A stretch of DNA of 5,776 nucleotides from an uncultured Lysobacteraceae bacterium (GTDB taxonomy: Bacteria; Pseudomonadota; Gammaproteobacteria; Xanthomonadales; Xanthomonadaceae): contig CALCNV010000063.1 in assembly GCA_937897645.1 (NCBI GenBank), forward strand, positions 1-5,776. The letters run 5' to 3'. A model generated the notes under the pieces. It was given only the letters and a program-made list of their open reading frames with translations, had not been told where the DNA came from and ran no database searches. This document shows, in pieces, positions 1 through 5,708 of this stretch. Every line of letters starts with the position of its first letter. Position 1 is the first letter of the stretch. The position numbers and the translations under genes are program-made.

Positions 1-33
1 AAGAGCATCGCGGGCAGGGCCCGCTCCTACGGT
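1..33 (-). repeat. REP-like palindromic element downstream of the Anbu gene
   Basis: On the minus strand this reads GTAGGAGC followed by the hairpin GCGGGC-CCT-GCCCGC (stem arms 10-15 and 19-24) and then GATGCTCTT. A GTAGGAGC or GTGGGAGC head, a GC-rich short hairpin and a CGCGATGC tail is the pattern of the repetitive extragenic palindromes common in Xanthomonadaceae and pseudomonads. It begins about 5 nt past the Anbu stop codon, so it lies in the 3' untranslated part of that transcript and may stabilise the 3' end or act as a weak terminator; no long T-tract is visible before the window edge. A second copy-like element with the same GTAGGAGCG head is at 3218-3246. The family assignment is from pattern memory, not from a copy count in this genome. 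Confidence 0.65.
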
Positions 34-37
34 GTTT

Positions 38-871
38 TTATTGCTGTTGCCCGGAGGCGTCGCCCGGATCGGGTCGCGGTGCGACGCGGCGTGGTGGCAG
101 GGGTGGCAGTGACGACACCGCTTCTTCCTTGGCGCGTGCGGGCTCCCACGGGAAGCGTGGCAGGCTGTGTACGGCGGCTTCCAGTTTGCGCGACCAGGTT
201 TCGTGGATTTCCGAATACAGCGGCGTGTCGCCTTCCATGCGCAACTTCTGGGTGATCTTCAGGTCACCGGCGCGCACCAGCGCCATGTCGATCGGCAAGC
301 CGACCGAAAGATTGGAGCGGATGGTCGAATCCAGCGACACCAGCGCGCAGCGCGCAGCGTCTTCCAGCGTGGTCTGTGGACGCAGGATGCGGTCCAGGAT
401 GGGTTTGCCGTATTTCGACTCGCCGATCTGCAGGTACGGGGTTTCCGGTGAGGTGGCGATGCAGTTGCCCAGCGGGTAGACCATGTACAGGCCGGGGCGC
501 TCGCCCGCGATCTGCCCACCCAGGATCAGGGTGGACTGCACGCTGACACCACTCTGTTGCGCGTCATCGCTCATCTTCACCTGGCTGGCGACCAGCACTT
601 CGCCCACGTACTCGGCCACTTCATACAGGTGGGTGAAGCTGCGCAGGCTGCGCGTGGCCTTGGGGTCTTCGGCGTCGCGCGTCAGCCGCGAAATGGTGAG
701 CTGGGTCGTCGCCAGGTTGCCGGCGGACATGATGACGAACACGCGGTCGCCCGGGTATTCGAAGATGTGCATCTTGCGGTAGACACGCACATCGTCGAAC
801 GAGGCACTGGTGCGTGTATCCGCCGCGAAGACCAGGCCTTCGTCTGTTTCTATGCCGACGCAATAGGTCAT
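38..871 (-). CDS. anbu: Anbu-type proteasome-like peptidase (COG3484)
   Basis: This 277-residue protein belongs to the Anbu (ancestral beta subunit) branch of N-terminal-nucleophile hydrolases related to HslV and 20S proteasome beta subunits. The start MTYCVGIET places Thr2 to become the N-terminal nucleophile once Met is removed; Asp18 in the AADTRT motif and Lys33 in VYRKMHIF match the Asp17/Lys33 partners of proteasome beta subunits. Family hallmarks follow: MSAGNLATTQ (49-57 region), LQIGESKYGKPILDR (147-161) and DSTIRSNLSVGLPIDMALV (181-199). Anbu subunits assemble into cytoplasmic ring or spiral structures; the physiological substrate is not settled. Family members are usually near 240-250 residues; here residues about 245-277 form an extra Pro/Arg-rich, probably disordered tail ending in QQQ. 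In many genomes anbu sits with genes for an alpha-E (DUF403) protein, a circularly permuted ATP-grasp protein and a transglutaminase-like protein. None is upstream here, since the next gene is divergent. A TAGAAT -10 box at 905-900 suggests its own promoter. The Shine-Dalgarno sequence is weak; the start is fixed by the catalytic Thr. Confidence 0.93.
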   Translation of the reverse strand: MTYCVGIETDEGLVFAADTRTSASFDDVRVYRKMHIFEYPGDRVFVIMSAGNLATTQLTISRLTRDAEDPKATRSLRSFTHLYEVAEYVGEVLVASQVKMSDDAQQSGVSVQSTLILGGQIAGERPGLYMVYPLGNCIATSPETPYLQIGESKYGKPILDRILRPQTTLEDAARCALVSLDSTIRSNLSVGLPIDMALVRAGDLKITQKLRMEGDTPLYSEIHETWSRKLEAAVHSLPRFPWEPARAKEEAVSSLPPLPPRRVAPRPDPGDASGQQQ

Positions 872-899
872 TTCGCTGCCGTTGTGCTGTGCACCAACG

Positions 900-928
900 A
901 TTCTAGGCGCGCCCCGGACCCTTGGCTA
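900..928 (-). promoter_or_regulatory. Candidate sigma-70 promoter for the Anbu gene
   Basis: Reading the minus strand, TAGCCA (928-923, 4 of 6 to TTGACA) is followed after 17 nt by TAGAAT (905-900, 5 of 6 to TATAAT). Transcription would start near 893, giving a leader of about 22 nt before the ATG at 871. Spacing and position fit well, but this is a consensus match only, with no experimental support. Confidence 0.5.
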
Positions 929-1049
929 GCACTGGATTGCGAACCGTCACAACCCTTGACCACAAGAGGTGGTACTTTCGCCCCGGCTTGGAGTGATGCA
1001 TGCAGGCGTTTGCCCCCGCAGGGCCTGTCGTAGCGCGCAATCCCCAAGC

Positions 1050-1078
1050 TGGGCAGTCGCCTTAGGGCACATTAAACT
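1050..1078 (+). promoter_or_regulatory. Candidate sigma-70 promoter for the lipoprotein gene
   Basis: TGGGCA (1050-1055, 4 of 6 to TTGACA) is followed after exactly 17 nt by TAAACT (1073-1078, 4 of 6 to TATAAT), in an AT-richer patch of otherwise GC-rich DNA. A start near 1085 would leave a leader of about 30 nt including the GGAG ribosome-binding site. With the candidate anbu promoter this makes 872-1115 a divergent control region; I see no clear operator between the two promoters. Confidence 0.4.
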
Positions 1079-1103
1079 GCCGTCTCACACTTTCCCCTGA
1101 CGT

Positions 1104-1107
1104 GGAG
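1104..1107 (+). promoter_or_regulatory. Ribosome-binding site that fixes the lipoprotein start
   Basis: GGAG (within CGTGGAGTGCC) lies 8 nt before the ATG at 1116. An in-frame GTG at 1107 overlaps this Shine-Dalgarno sequence and would add only three residues (M-P-T); it is therefore unlikely to be the true start. Confidence 0.6.
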
Positions 1108-1115
1108 TGCCAACC

Positions 1116-1460
1116 ATGAAGTCCCAGATGTCCGTTTTGCGCGTGGTGCCGATTGCCCTGGTTTCCGTTCTGCTGGTCGCTGGCTGCAGGAGCACCCCTG
1201 ATCCTGGCAACACCTTCAGCCGCAGCGGCACGCAGCAAGTGAATACCGTCACTCCCGGCGTGGTGGAAAGCGTCCGCGTGGTCACCATCGAAAGCAGCCG
1301 TCGCCTGACCCCGACGGGCCAGGGCCTGGAAGTCATCGTGCGCCAGGACAACGGCCAGACCGTGGCCATCGTGCAGGAAGGCCCGATCGATGCGTTCCGT
1401 GCCGGCGACCTGGTCAACGTGACCAACGACGGTTCCACGACCCGCGTCAGCCGTCGCTGA
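1116..1460 (+). CDS. SlyB-like outer-membrane lipoprotein without a glycine zipper
   Basis: A 114-residue lipoprotein precursor. The N-terminus has a basic residue (R9), a hydrophobic core VVPIALVSVLL and the lipobox V21-A22-G23-C24, so Cys24 would be lipidated and the mature chain is about 91 residues. Position +2 is Arg, not Asp, which favours outer-membrane sorting by the Lol pathway. The segment GVVESVRVVTIES (48-60) and the end GLEVIVRQDNGQTVAIVQE...FRAGDLVNV...TRVSRR (70-114) resemble the flanks of the SlyB/PcpY family, where a glycine-zipper segment normally separates the two. Here that segment is absent and only about ten residues (S61-G70) link the two parts. SlyB-type proteins are small envelope-stress lipoproteins; a function for this shortened form is not known to me. 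The stop TGA is followed directly by an in-frame TAA, then a strong terminator, so the gene is probably monocistronic. The family link is inferred from pattern; the lipoprotein call is firm. Confidence 0.88.
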   Translation: MKSQMSVLRVVPIALVSVLLVAGCRSTPDPGNTFSRSGTQQVNTVTPGVVESVRVVTIESSRRLTPTGQGLEVIVRQDNGQTVAIVQEGPIDAFRAGDLVNVTNDGSTTRVSRR

Positions 1461-1481
1461 TAACGACAGGTTGATGTGACT

Positions 1482-1524
1482 GACAGGCGTCCGTGGCCCA
1501 AGCCGCGGACGCCTGTCTGCTTTT
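1482..1524 (+). terminator. Intrinsic terminator of the lipoprotein gene
   Basis: GACAGGCGTCCG (1482-1493) pairs perfectly with CGGACGCCTGTC (1506-1517). The stem continues through a T-G wobble and GGC/GCC to a CCAA tetraloop (1498-1501), and TGCTTTTG with a four-T run (1521-1524) follows. It starts about 20 nt past the stop codon. It separates the lipoprotein gene from the methyltransferase gene, which therefore needs its own promoter. Confidence 0.9.
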
Positions 1525-1573
1525 GTGCGCTGCGGTTTGTCTCCAATGCGCATGTCTTGCTGCCGCGGCATGA

Positions 1574-2803
1574 ATGACCTCGGCTAAGCTTCCCGCTGTT
1601 CCCGCCACGGCAGTCCCGATGCAAGCCGAGTTACCCCCGCCCGATGCCGATGCGCTGCTGCACAGCGCGCAACTCAGTGCGTTGATTCGCGAAGAGATCC
1701 GCACGTCCGGCGGCAGCATCCCGTTCTCGCGCTTCATGGAGCGCTGCCTGTATGCACCGGGCCTGGGCTATTACAGCGCTGGCAGCACCAAGTTCGGCGC
1801 AGCCGGTGATTTCGTCACCGCGCCCGAGATCGGCCCGCTGTTCGCCAGTTGCGTGGCCGAAGCGGTGGCGCCGGTGTTGCAGGAACTCGGACCTGAAGCG
1901 GAGTTCGTCGAGATTGGTGGCGGCAGCGGCGCATTCGCCGAGGTCATGCTCAAGCGTCTGCTCGCACTGGATGCATTGCCGGCGCGTTACGCCATCCTGG
2001 AACCCAGCGCCGACCTGCGTGAACGCCAGCGCGAACGTCTGGGTCGCAGCCTGATTCCGCCGGTGTTCGACCTGGTCGAATGGCTGGATGGACCGCCGGA
2101 TGAAAACTGGAACGGCGTGCTGTTCGCCAATGAAGTGATCGATGCGCTGCCGACACCGCGCTTCACCTTGCGCGAAGGCGAAGTGTTCGAGGAACACGTG
2201 GCGCTGGACGAGCAGGACGGCTTCATCCGCAGCGACCGGCCCGCCGATCCCCTGCTGGCCGCCGGCGTACGCCATGTCGAGCGCAGCCTGGAAACCGCTT
2301 TCGTGGACGGTTACCGCTCGGAACTGTTGCCGCAGTTGCCGTACTGGATACAGGCGGTGATGGGCGGCCTGCAGTCCGGGGCCATGCTGTTCGTCGACTA
2401 CGGCTATCCACGCCGCGAGTTCTACCTGCCGCAGCGCGATGAGGGCACCTTGCGCGCCTTCTATCGGCATCGCACGCATAACGATGCGTATGCGTGGCCG
2501 GGTTTGCAGGATCTCACTGCATCGGTCGACTTCACTGCGTTGGCGGAGGCTGGGACGCAATCCGGTTTTGATCTCGCCGGCTACTGCAACCAGGCCAGTT
2601 TCCTGTTCGGCAATGGCTTGCAGCAACGGCTGGAGGAAGCGGAAGCGCGTGCTGACGAAACCCGCATGCAGCGTTTCCGCAACGAAGCCAGGCACCTGAC
2701 CTTGCCCAGCGAAATGGGCGAGCGTTTCCAGGTGATGGGCTTCTCGCGCGACGTGGAGTTCGGCGCGGCGTTCCTGCTCGGTGACCAGACATGGCGGCTG
2801 TGA
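1574..2803 (+). CDS. MidA/NDUFAF7-family class I SAM-dependent methyltransferase (COG1565)
   Basis: A 409-residue protein of the DUF185/MidA family. Numbering from the first ATG: an N-terminal conserved block IPFSRFMERCLYAPGLGYY (49-67) and GDFVTAPEIGPLF (78-90); the SAM-binding glycine-rich loop EIGGGSG (113-119); the acidic strand-2 motif ILEPS (141-145); the family signature FANEVIDALP (184-193); FVDYGYPRREFY (273-284); GTLRAFYRH (291-299); and PGLQDLTASVDFT (309-321). The eukaryotic homologue NDUFAF7 methylates an arginine of the complex I subunit NDUFS2 (NuoD counterpart); the bacterial substrate is not established, so protein arginine methylation linked to complex I is only an inference. 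The start is uncertain. ATG 1574 gives the longest form, but residues 1-15 are low-complexity (Ala/Pro), use T/A-ending codons more than the rest, and include a TAAGCT sequence (1585-1590) that could be a -10 box. An internal ATG at 1619 (MQAELPPPDADALLHS) may be the real start. The 3' end overlaps the VanZ-like gene by 13 nt. Confidence 0.92.
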   Translation: MTSAKLPAVPATAVPMQAELPPPDADALLHSAQLSALIREEIRTSGGSIPFSRFMERCLYAPGLGYYSAGSTKFGAAGDFVTAPEIGPLFASCVAEAVAPVLQELGPEAEFVEIGGGSGAFAEVMLKRLLALDALPARYAILEPSADLRERQRERLGRSLIPPVFDLVEWLDGPPDENWNGVLFANEVIDALPTPRFTLREGEVFEEHVALDEQDGFIRSDRPADPLLAAGVRHVERSLETAFVDGYRSELLPQLPYWIQAVMGGLQSGAMLFVDYGYPRREFYLPQRDEGTLRAFYRHRTHNDAYAWPGLQDLTASVDFTALAEAGTQSGFDLAGYCNQASFLFGNGLQQRLEEAEARADETRMQRFRNEARHLTLPSEMGERFQVMGFSRDVEFGAAFLLGDQTWRL

Positions 2804-3204
2804 ACCGCGCGACGTGGTTGAAGCCATTGCGCTGGCCGCGCCTGTGGCTGTCGCTGTGGGGAGTGGCGATCCTGGTGGTGATCGTGGTCTGCCTGATGCC
2901 GATGCCGGCGATGCCGCCGTTGCCGGACAACAGCGACAAGATCGAACACCTGCTCGCCTATTTCTTCCTGGCTGCGTTGGCAGTCCAATTATTCCAAGGC
3001 CGTCGCGCGCTCTGGATCATCGCCATGGCCCTGGTAGTGATGGGCATAGGCATCGAAATTGCACAGGGCGTGTTGACGGCGCATCGCGCGGCGGATCCGC
3101 GCGATGCGCTGGCCAACACCATCGGCGTGCTGCTGGGCATGGCCACGCTGCTCACGCCGTGGCGGGATTTGCTGCTGCGCCTCGAGAGGCGCCTGTCCTC
3201 ATAA
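2791..3204 (+). CDS. VanZ-like integral membrane protein
   Basis: A 137-residue protein with four predicted membrane helices (about 18-36, 52-68, 73-95, 107-123). It carries the VanZ-family pattern: D49-K50 with H53 and Y57 in DKIEHLLAYFFL, E89 and Q92 in GIGIEIAQG, and D105/N109/G112 in ADPRDALANTIGVLLG. VanZ was named for low-level teicoplanin resistance in the vanA cluster, but most chromosomal homologues, as here, have no van genes nearby and no settled role. The N-terminus is basic (R6, K11, R14, R17) and the C-terminus is RLERRLSS, consistent with cytoplasmic ends. The gene overlaps the methyltransferase stop; ATG 2791 gives a 13-nt overlap, while an in-frame GTG at 2800 gives a GTGA four-base overlap and a start MNRATWLK. 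Neither has a strong Shine-Dalgarno sequence, which supports translational coupling to the upstream gene. Confidence 0.88.
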   Translation: MAAVNRATWLKPLRWPRLWLSLWGVAILVVIVVCLMPMPAMPPLPDNSDKIEHLLAYFFLAALAVQLFQGRRALWIIAMALVVMGIGIEIAQGVLTAHRAADPRDALANTIGVLLGMATLLTPWRDLLLRLERRLSS

Positions 3205-3217
3205 CTGCACTCACATT

Positions 3218-3246
3218 GGTAGGAGCGCCCATGGGGCGCTCCTACC
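3218..3246. repeat. Perfect GTAGGAGC-type palindrome between convergent genes
   Basis: The left arm GGTAGGAGCGCCC (3218-3230) is perfectly complementary to the right arm (3234-3246) around an ATG loop (3231-3233), a 13-bp stem. It begins 13 nt after the VanZ-like stop and ends 21 nt before the stop codon of the convergent hexosaminidase gene. No T-tract follows in either direction, so it is more like a REP-type palindrome than a canonical intrinsic terminator, though a hairpin this strong could still block 3' exonucleases or halt transcription from both sides. The head GTAGGAGCG matches the element at the left end of the window (minus strand). Confidence 0.75.
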
Positions 3247-3267
3247 GTAGGGTCGCGTCGTACAGGA

Positions 3268-5571
3268 TTAGTTGGGTTGCAGGGTCAGCGAGTCCAGTAC
3301 CCACATCGCGGGACGTGTGTCGCCGGTGAAGAACACGCACAGATCCTTCGGCGAATCGGTGGGTGTGATCGGGGCGTCCAACGTCACGAAGCCATCCGCA
3401 TCCGGTGCCGCCGGCAACGGCACGCTGGCCAGCACGGCACCCTCGCAACCCGCGCGAATCTGCAGCTCACCGTGTGCCGAGGCCGCAGGCTTGAAGCCGC
3501 GATGCGACTCGTCATGCGCCAGTTGGAAGTAGTACGGCATGCGCCCTGCACGCACCTTGATCGAGGCAATCCCCGCCAGGTCCGCGGCTTTCCATTCCCA
3601 GCACGGATTGAAGATGTCCGCGTTGAATATCGCGCGATCACCCTCGCGCGGGCCGTCGTCTTCCAGCCGCAGCATCAGTGCGCCCGTGCACATGGCCAGT
3701 GCTTCGTCCGTGCGATGCAGCAGTGAGCCGGTATCCAAGGCCCACGAGTTCGCCGGGACCAGCGGCTGGCCATCGACGAACACGGCCGCACGCAACTTGA
3801 CCGGGAGTTTTACTTCAAGCGGAGATGAATATGCACGGCCGTCTGCGCGAGGTTCACTGCCATCCAGGGTGTAGCGGATGTCGCGGTATCCCAGGTGATT
3901 GGACAGGGCGACCGTCGCCGTGGCCGCCGTGCGATCGCCCGTCGTGGCGGCAGTGACTTCGAAGGGCGTGGTGGCGTACGGCATGCCGAGCAGGCGATAG
4001 CGCTGCAGCTGCACGGGCAGGCGCACCAGGAAACCATCCCAGTCTTTCTTCTCCTGCGGCGACCACGCGGTTTCCGCCAGCGCGGCAATGCGTGGAAATA
4101 CCGCGTGCTGCACGCGCGCGAAGGTACGCATGTGCTCCGTCCACACGTTCGCCTGCACACCGAGGATATGTTCGCGCTTGTCTGCTGCCAGCGCCGCCGG
4201 CACCGGCTCGAAGGCATACACCTGCTTGAGCGGGATGGTGGCGGGCCGTCCCGGCGGTTCGTTGGGTGAACTGGTTTGCAGGTAATCGAGGTACAGCTCC
4301 GAGGACGGCGACATCACCACGTCGTGGCCAAGGGTCGCGGCGGTGATGCCGCCTTCGATGCCGCGCCATGACATCACGGTCGCTTCCGGCGGCAGGCCGC
4401 CGTCCAGGATTTCATCCCAGCCGATCAGGCGGCGATCGTGCGCTACCAGGAATTTTTCCAGGCGCTTGATCAGGTAACTCTGCATCTGTGCTTCGTCCTT
4501 CACGCCCAGTTCGCGCATGCGTTCCTGCACCCGCGGCGAGGCTATCCACTCGTCCTTGACGGCCTCATCGCCACCGACGTGGATATAAGTGCCGGGAAAC
4601 AGGTCGATCACTTCGCCCAGCACGTTTTCCAGGAACTGGAAGGTGCTTTCCTCCACGTTGAACAAGGTGGTGTTGACGCCCCATTCGTTGAGCACGTGGA
4701 CTTGCTTGCCGGTCACGCCCAACTGCGGATAGGCGGCCACGGCAGCCTGTGCGTGGCCGGGCACGTCGATTTCGGGTACGACGGTGATCTGGCGCATGGC
4801 GGCATGGGCGACCACGTCGCGGATCTGTTCCTGCGTGTAATACCCGCAATATTGTTTCGGCTTGCCCTGTGCATCCACCCCTGCATCGCCCGCGGGAATG
4901 CGGCAGCCGCCGATCTCGGTCAGGCGCGGGTACTGCTTGATCTCGATGCGCCAGCCCTGGTCATCGGTGAGATGCCAATGGAAGGTGTTGAGCTTGTGCA
5001 GCGCCATCGCATCCAGCAACTGCTTGATTTCTTCCACTGACTGGAAATGGCGTGCGGAATCCAGCATCAGTCCGCGCCATGCAAAGCGCGGTGTGTCGTC
5101 GATGTGCACGGCTGGCAGGCGCAGGGCCGCAGGGTTGTCCAGCGAGAGCAGTTGCCACAGCGTCACCGCGCCATAGAACAAGCCGCGAGGCTCGCGCGCT
5201 GACACGACGACTTGCTTCTCACCTACGTCCACCGTGTAGCTTTCTGGTGAAGTGCCTTTGGCATCCGCATCGATACGGAACTGGATCGTGTTGTTGCGTG
5301 TTCGTGTTCGTTCAATGATTGCCGGTGTCGACCCGTGCGTCCTGGCGGCGAGGCCGGCGAAAATCTCGGCAGCGCTGCGTGACTGCGCATCGCCCGCGAC
5401 GATCCTTGTCTCTGCGGTCACGGTGAAATGGCCATCACCGCGCTGCATCGCCGCGGGTGCAGGAATCAGGGCCTGCGCCACGGCAACGGGTGACGCACAG
5501 GTGAATCCTGCAGCCAGTGATGCCAGCATTATTGCGCCAGCGATTCGCCGCGAAAAATTCGAAACCATCAT
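3268..5571 (-). CDS. Exported GH20 beta-N-acetylhexosaminidase with chitobiase-type C-terminal domain
   Basis: A 767-residue enzyme that would remove terminal beta-linked GlcNAc or GalNAc by the GH20 substrate-assisted mechanism. Residues 1-34 are a signal peptide (S-R-R, hydrophobic 10-25, likely cleavage after AQA34); the SRRIAG motif is only a weak Tat match. Residues about 35-160 form the GH20b alpha/beta domain, and the TIM barrel runs about 163-510: R166 in FAWRGLMLD, NTFHWHLTDDQGW (195-207), EIDVPGH (267-273), and the catalytic pair D335-E336 in HVGGDE, plus pocket aromatics W385, W402, W477 (NVWTEH). C223 and C241 may form a disulfide. About 545-605 is a chitobiase/hexosaminidase C-terminal domain (IRYTLDGSEPRADG). 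Residues 612-767 are an extra module with four cysteines whose pattern (DLCVFFTG...WVLDSLTL) recalls CBM6-like jelly rolls. Tandem ATGs (5571, 5568) follow GGGGA (5583-5579). A TonB receptor gene lies upstream on the same strand, suggesting a GlcNAc-oligosaccharide uptake locus. Confidence 0.95.
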   Translation of the reverse strand: MMVSNFSRRIAGAIMLASLAAGFTCASPVAVAQALIPAPAAMQRGDGHFTVTAETRIVAGDAQSRSAAEIFAGLAARTHGSTPAIIERTRTRNNTIQFRIDADAKGTSPESYTVDVGEKQVVVSAREPRGLFYGAVTLWQLLSLDNPAALRLPAVHIDDTPRFAWRGLMLDSARHFQSVEEIKQLLDAMALHKLNTFHWHLTDDQGWRIEIKQYPRLTEIGGCRIPAGDAGVDAQGKPKQYCGYYTQEQIRDVVAHAAMRQITVVPEIDVPGHAQAAVAAYPQLGVTGKQVHVLNEWGVNTTLFNVEESTFQFLENVLGEVIDLFPGTYIHVGGDEAVKDEWIASPRVQERMRELGVKDEAQMQSYLIKRLEKFLVAHDRRLIGWDEILDGGLPPEATVMSWRGIEGGITAATLGHDVVMSPSSELYLDYLQTSSPNEPPGRPATIPLKQVYAFEPVPAALAADKREHILGVQANVWTEHMRTFARVQHAVFPRIAALAETAWSPQEKKDWDGFLVRLPVQLQRYRLLGMPYATTPFEVTAATTGDRTAATATVALSNHLGYRDIRYTLDGSEPRADGRAYSSPLEVKLPVKLRAAVFVDGQPLVPANSWALDTGSLLHRTDEALAMCTGALMLRLEDDGPREGDRAIFNADIFNPCWEWKAADLAGIASIKVRAGRMPYYFQLAHDESHRGFKPAASAHGELQIRAGCEGAVLASVPLPAAPDADGFVTLDAPITPTDSPKDLCVFFTGDTRPAMWVLDSLTLQPN

Positions 5572-5610
5572 CAGGTCATCCCCGTCTCGGCATGGAAATC
5601 ATCCCCAACT

Positions 5611-5640
5611 AAAACGGGCCCGGACAAGTCCAGGCCCGTT
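5611..5640 (-). terminator. Intrinsic terminator after the TonB-dependent receptor gene
   Basis: On the minus strand AACGGGCC (5640-5633) pairs with GGCCCGTT (5620-5613), with one internal mismatch (5632/5621) and an inner GGA/TCC stem. The hairpin runs straight into TTTTAG (T-run at 5614-5611). The T-run is only on this side, so it acts on transcripts from the receptor gene. It lies about 40 nt before the hexosaminidase start, so that gene must rely on readthrough or on a promoter in the short space 5572-5612. Confidence 0.8.
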
Positions 5641-5655
5641 GAGGGAAGCACGTCA

Positions 5656-5690
5656 CTTCAAGCGTTTCATCGCGTGAAGGTTTACCTCAC
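5656..5690 (-). repeat. Two overlapping inverted repeats in the receptor 3' region
   Basis: Arms CTTCA-x-GCG (5656-5664) and CGC-x-TGAAG (5671-5679) form a hairpin with one mismatch and a TTTCAT loop. A second repeat, GTGA-GGT (5674-5681, one bulged A) against ACCTCAC (5684-5690), shares bases 5674-5679 with the first, so only one can form at a time. Both lie between the receptor stop codon and the terminator. They may be simple 3' untranslated structure; a regulatory switch is speculative. Confidence 0.35.
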
Positions 5691-5708
5691 TTGCAGCCTT
5701 GCATCAAC

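Noticed and set aside
956..978. TTGACC followed by TACTTT as a plus-strand promoter
   Set aside because: The -35-like box is good but the spacing to TACTTT is only 11 nt, too short for sigma-70; the pair at 1050-1078 has correct spacing.
557..1033. A 158-codon plus-strand open frame starting inside the Anbu gene and crossing the intergenic region
   Set aside because: It is antisense to the catalytic N-terminus of Anbu, has no family resemblance, and continues through the divergent promoter region.
1062..1624. Minus-strand open frames of 169 and 179 codons opposite the lipoprotein gene
   Set aside because: They run across the intrinsic terminator hairpin and the lipoprotein promoter, have shadow-like composition and no identifiable domain.
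1631..2827. A 398-codon minus-strand open frame opposite the methyltransferase gene
   Set aside because: It mirrors a well-supported coding gene in high-GC DNA; the translation is rich in Arg/Gln/His/Ala with no family motif, as expected of an antisense shadow.
2791..3204. A glycopeptide-resistance gene in the clinical sense
   Set aside because: Only a VanZ-like membrane protein is present, with no vanH/A/X or vanY genes; the family is widespread in bacteria without such resistance clusters.
4438..5040. A 200-codon plus-strand open frame inside the hexosaminidase gene
   Set aside because: It lies antisense to the conserved catalytic domain with D335-E336, shows no recognisable motif and has no convincing ribosome-binding site.
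5496..5571. Lipoprotein signal for the hexosaminidase (Cys25)
   Set aside because: The residues before Cys25 are G-F-T, which does not fit a lipobox; a type I site after AQA34 is more likely.
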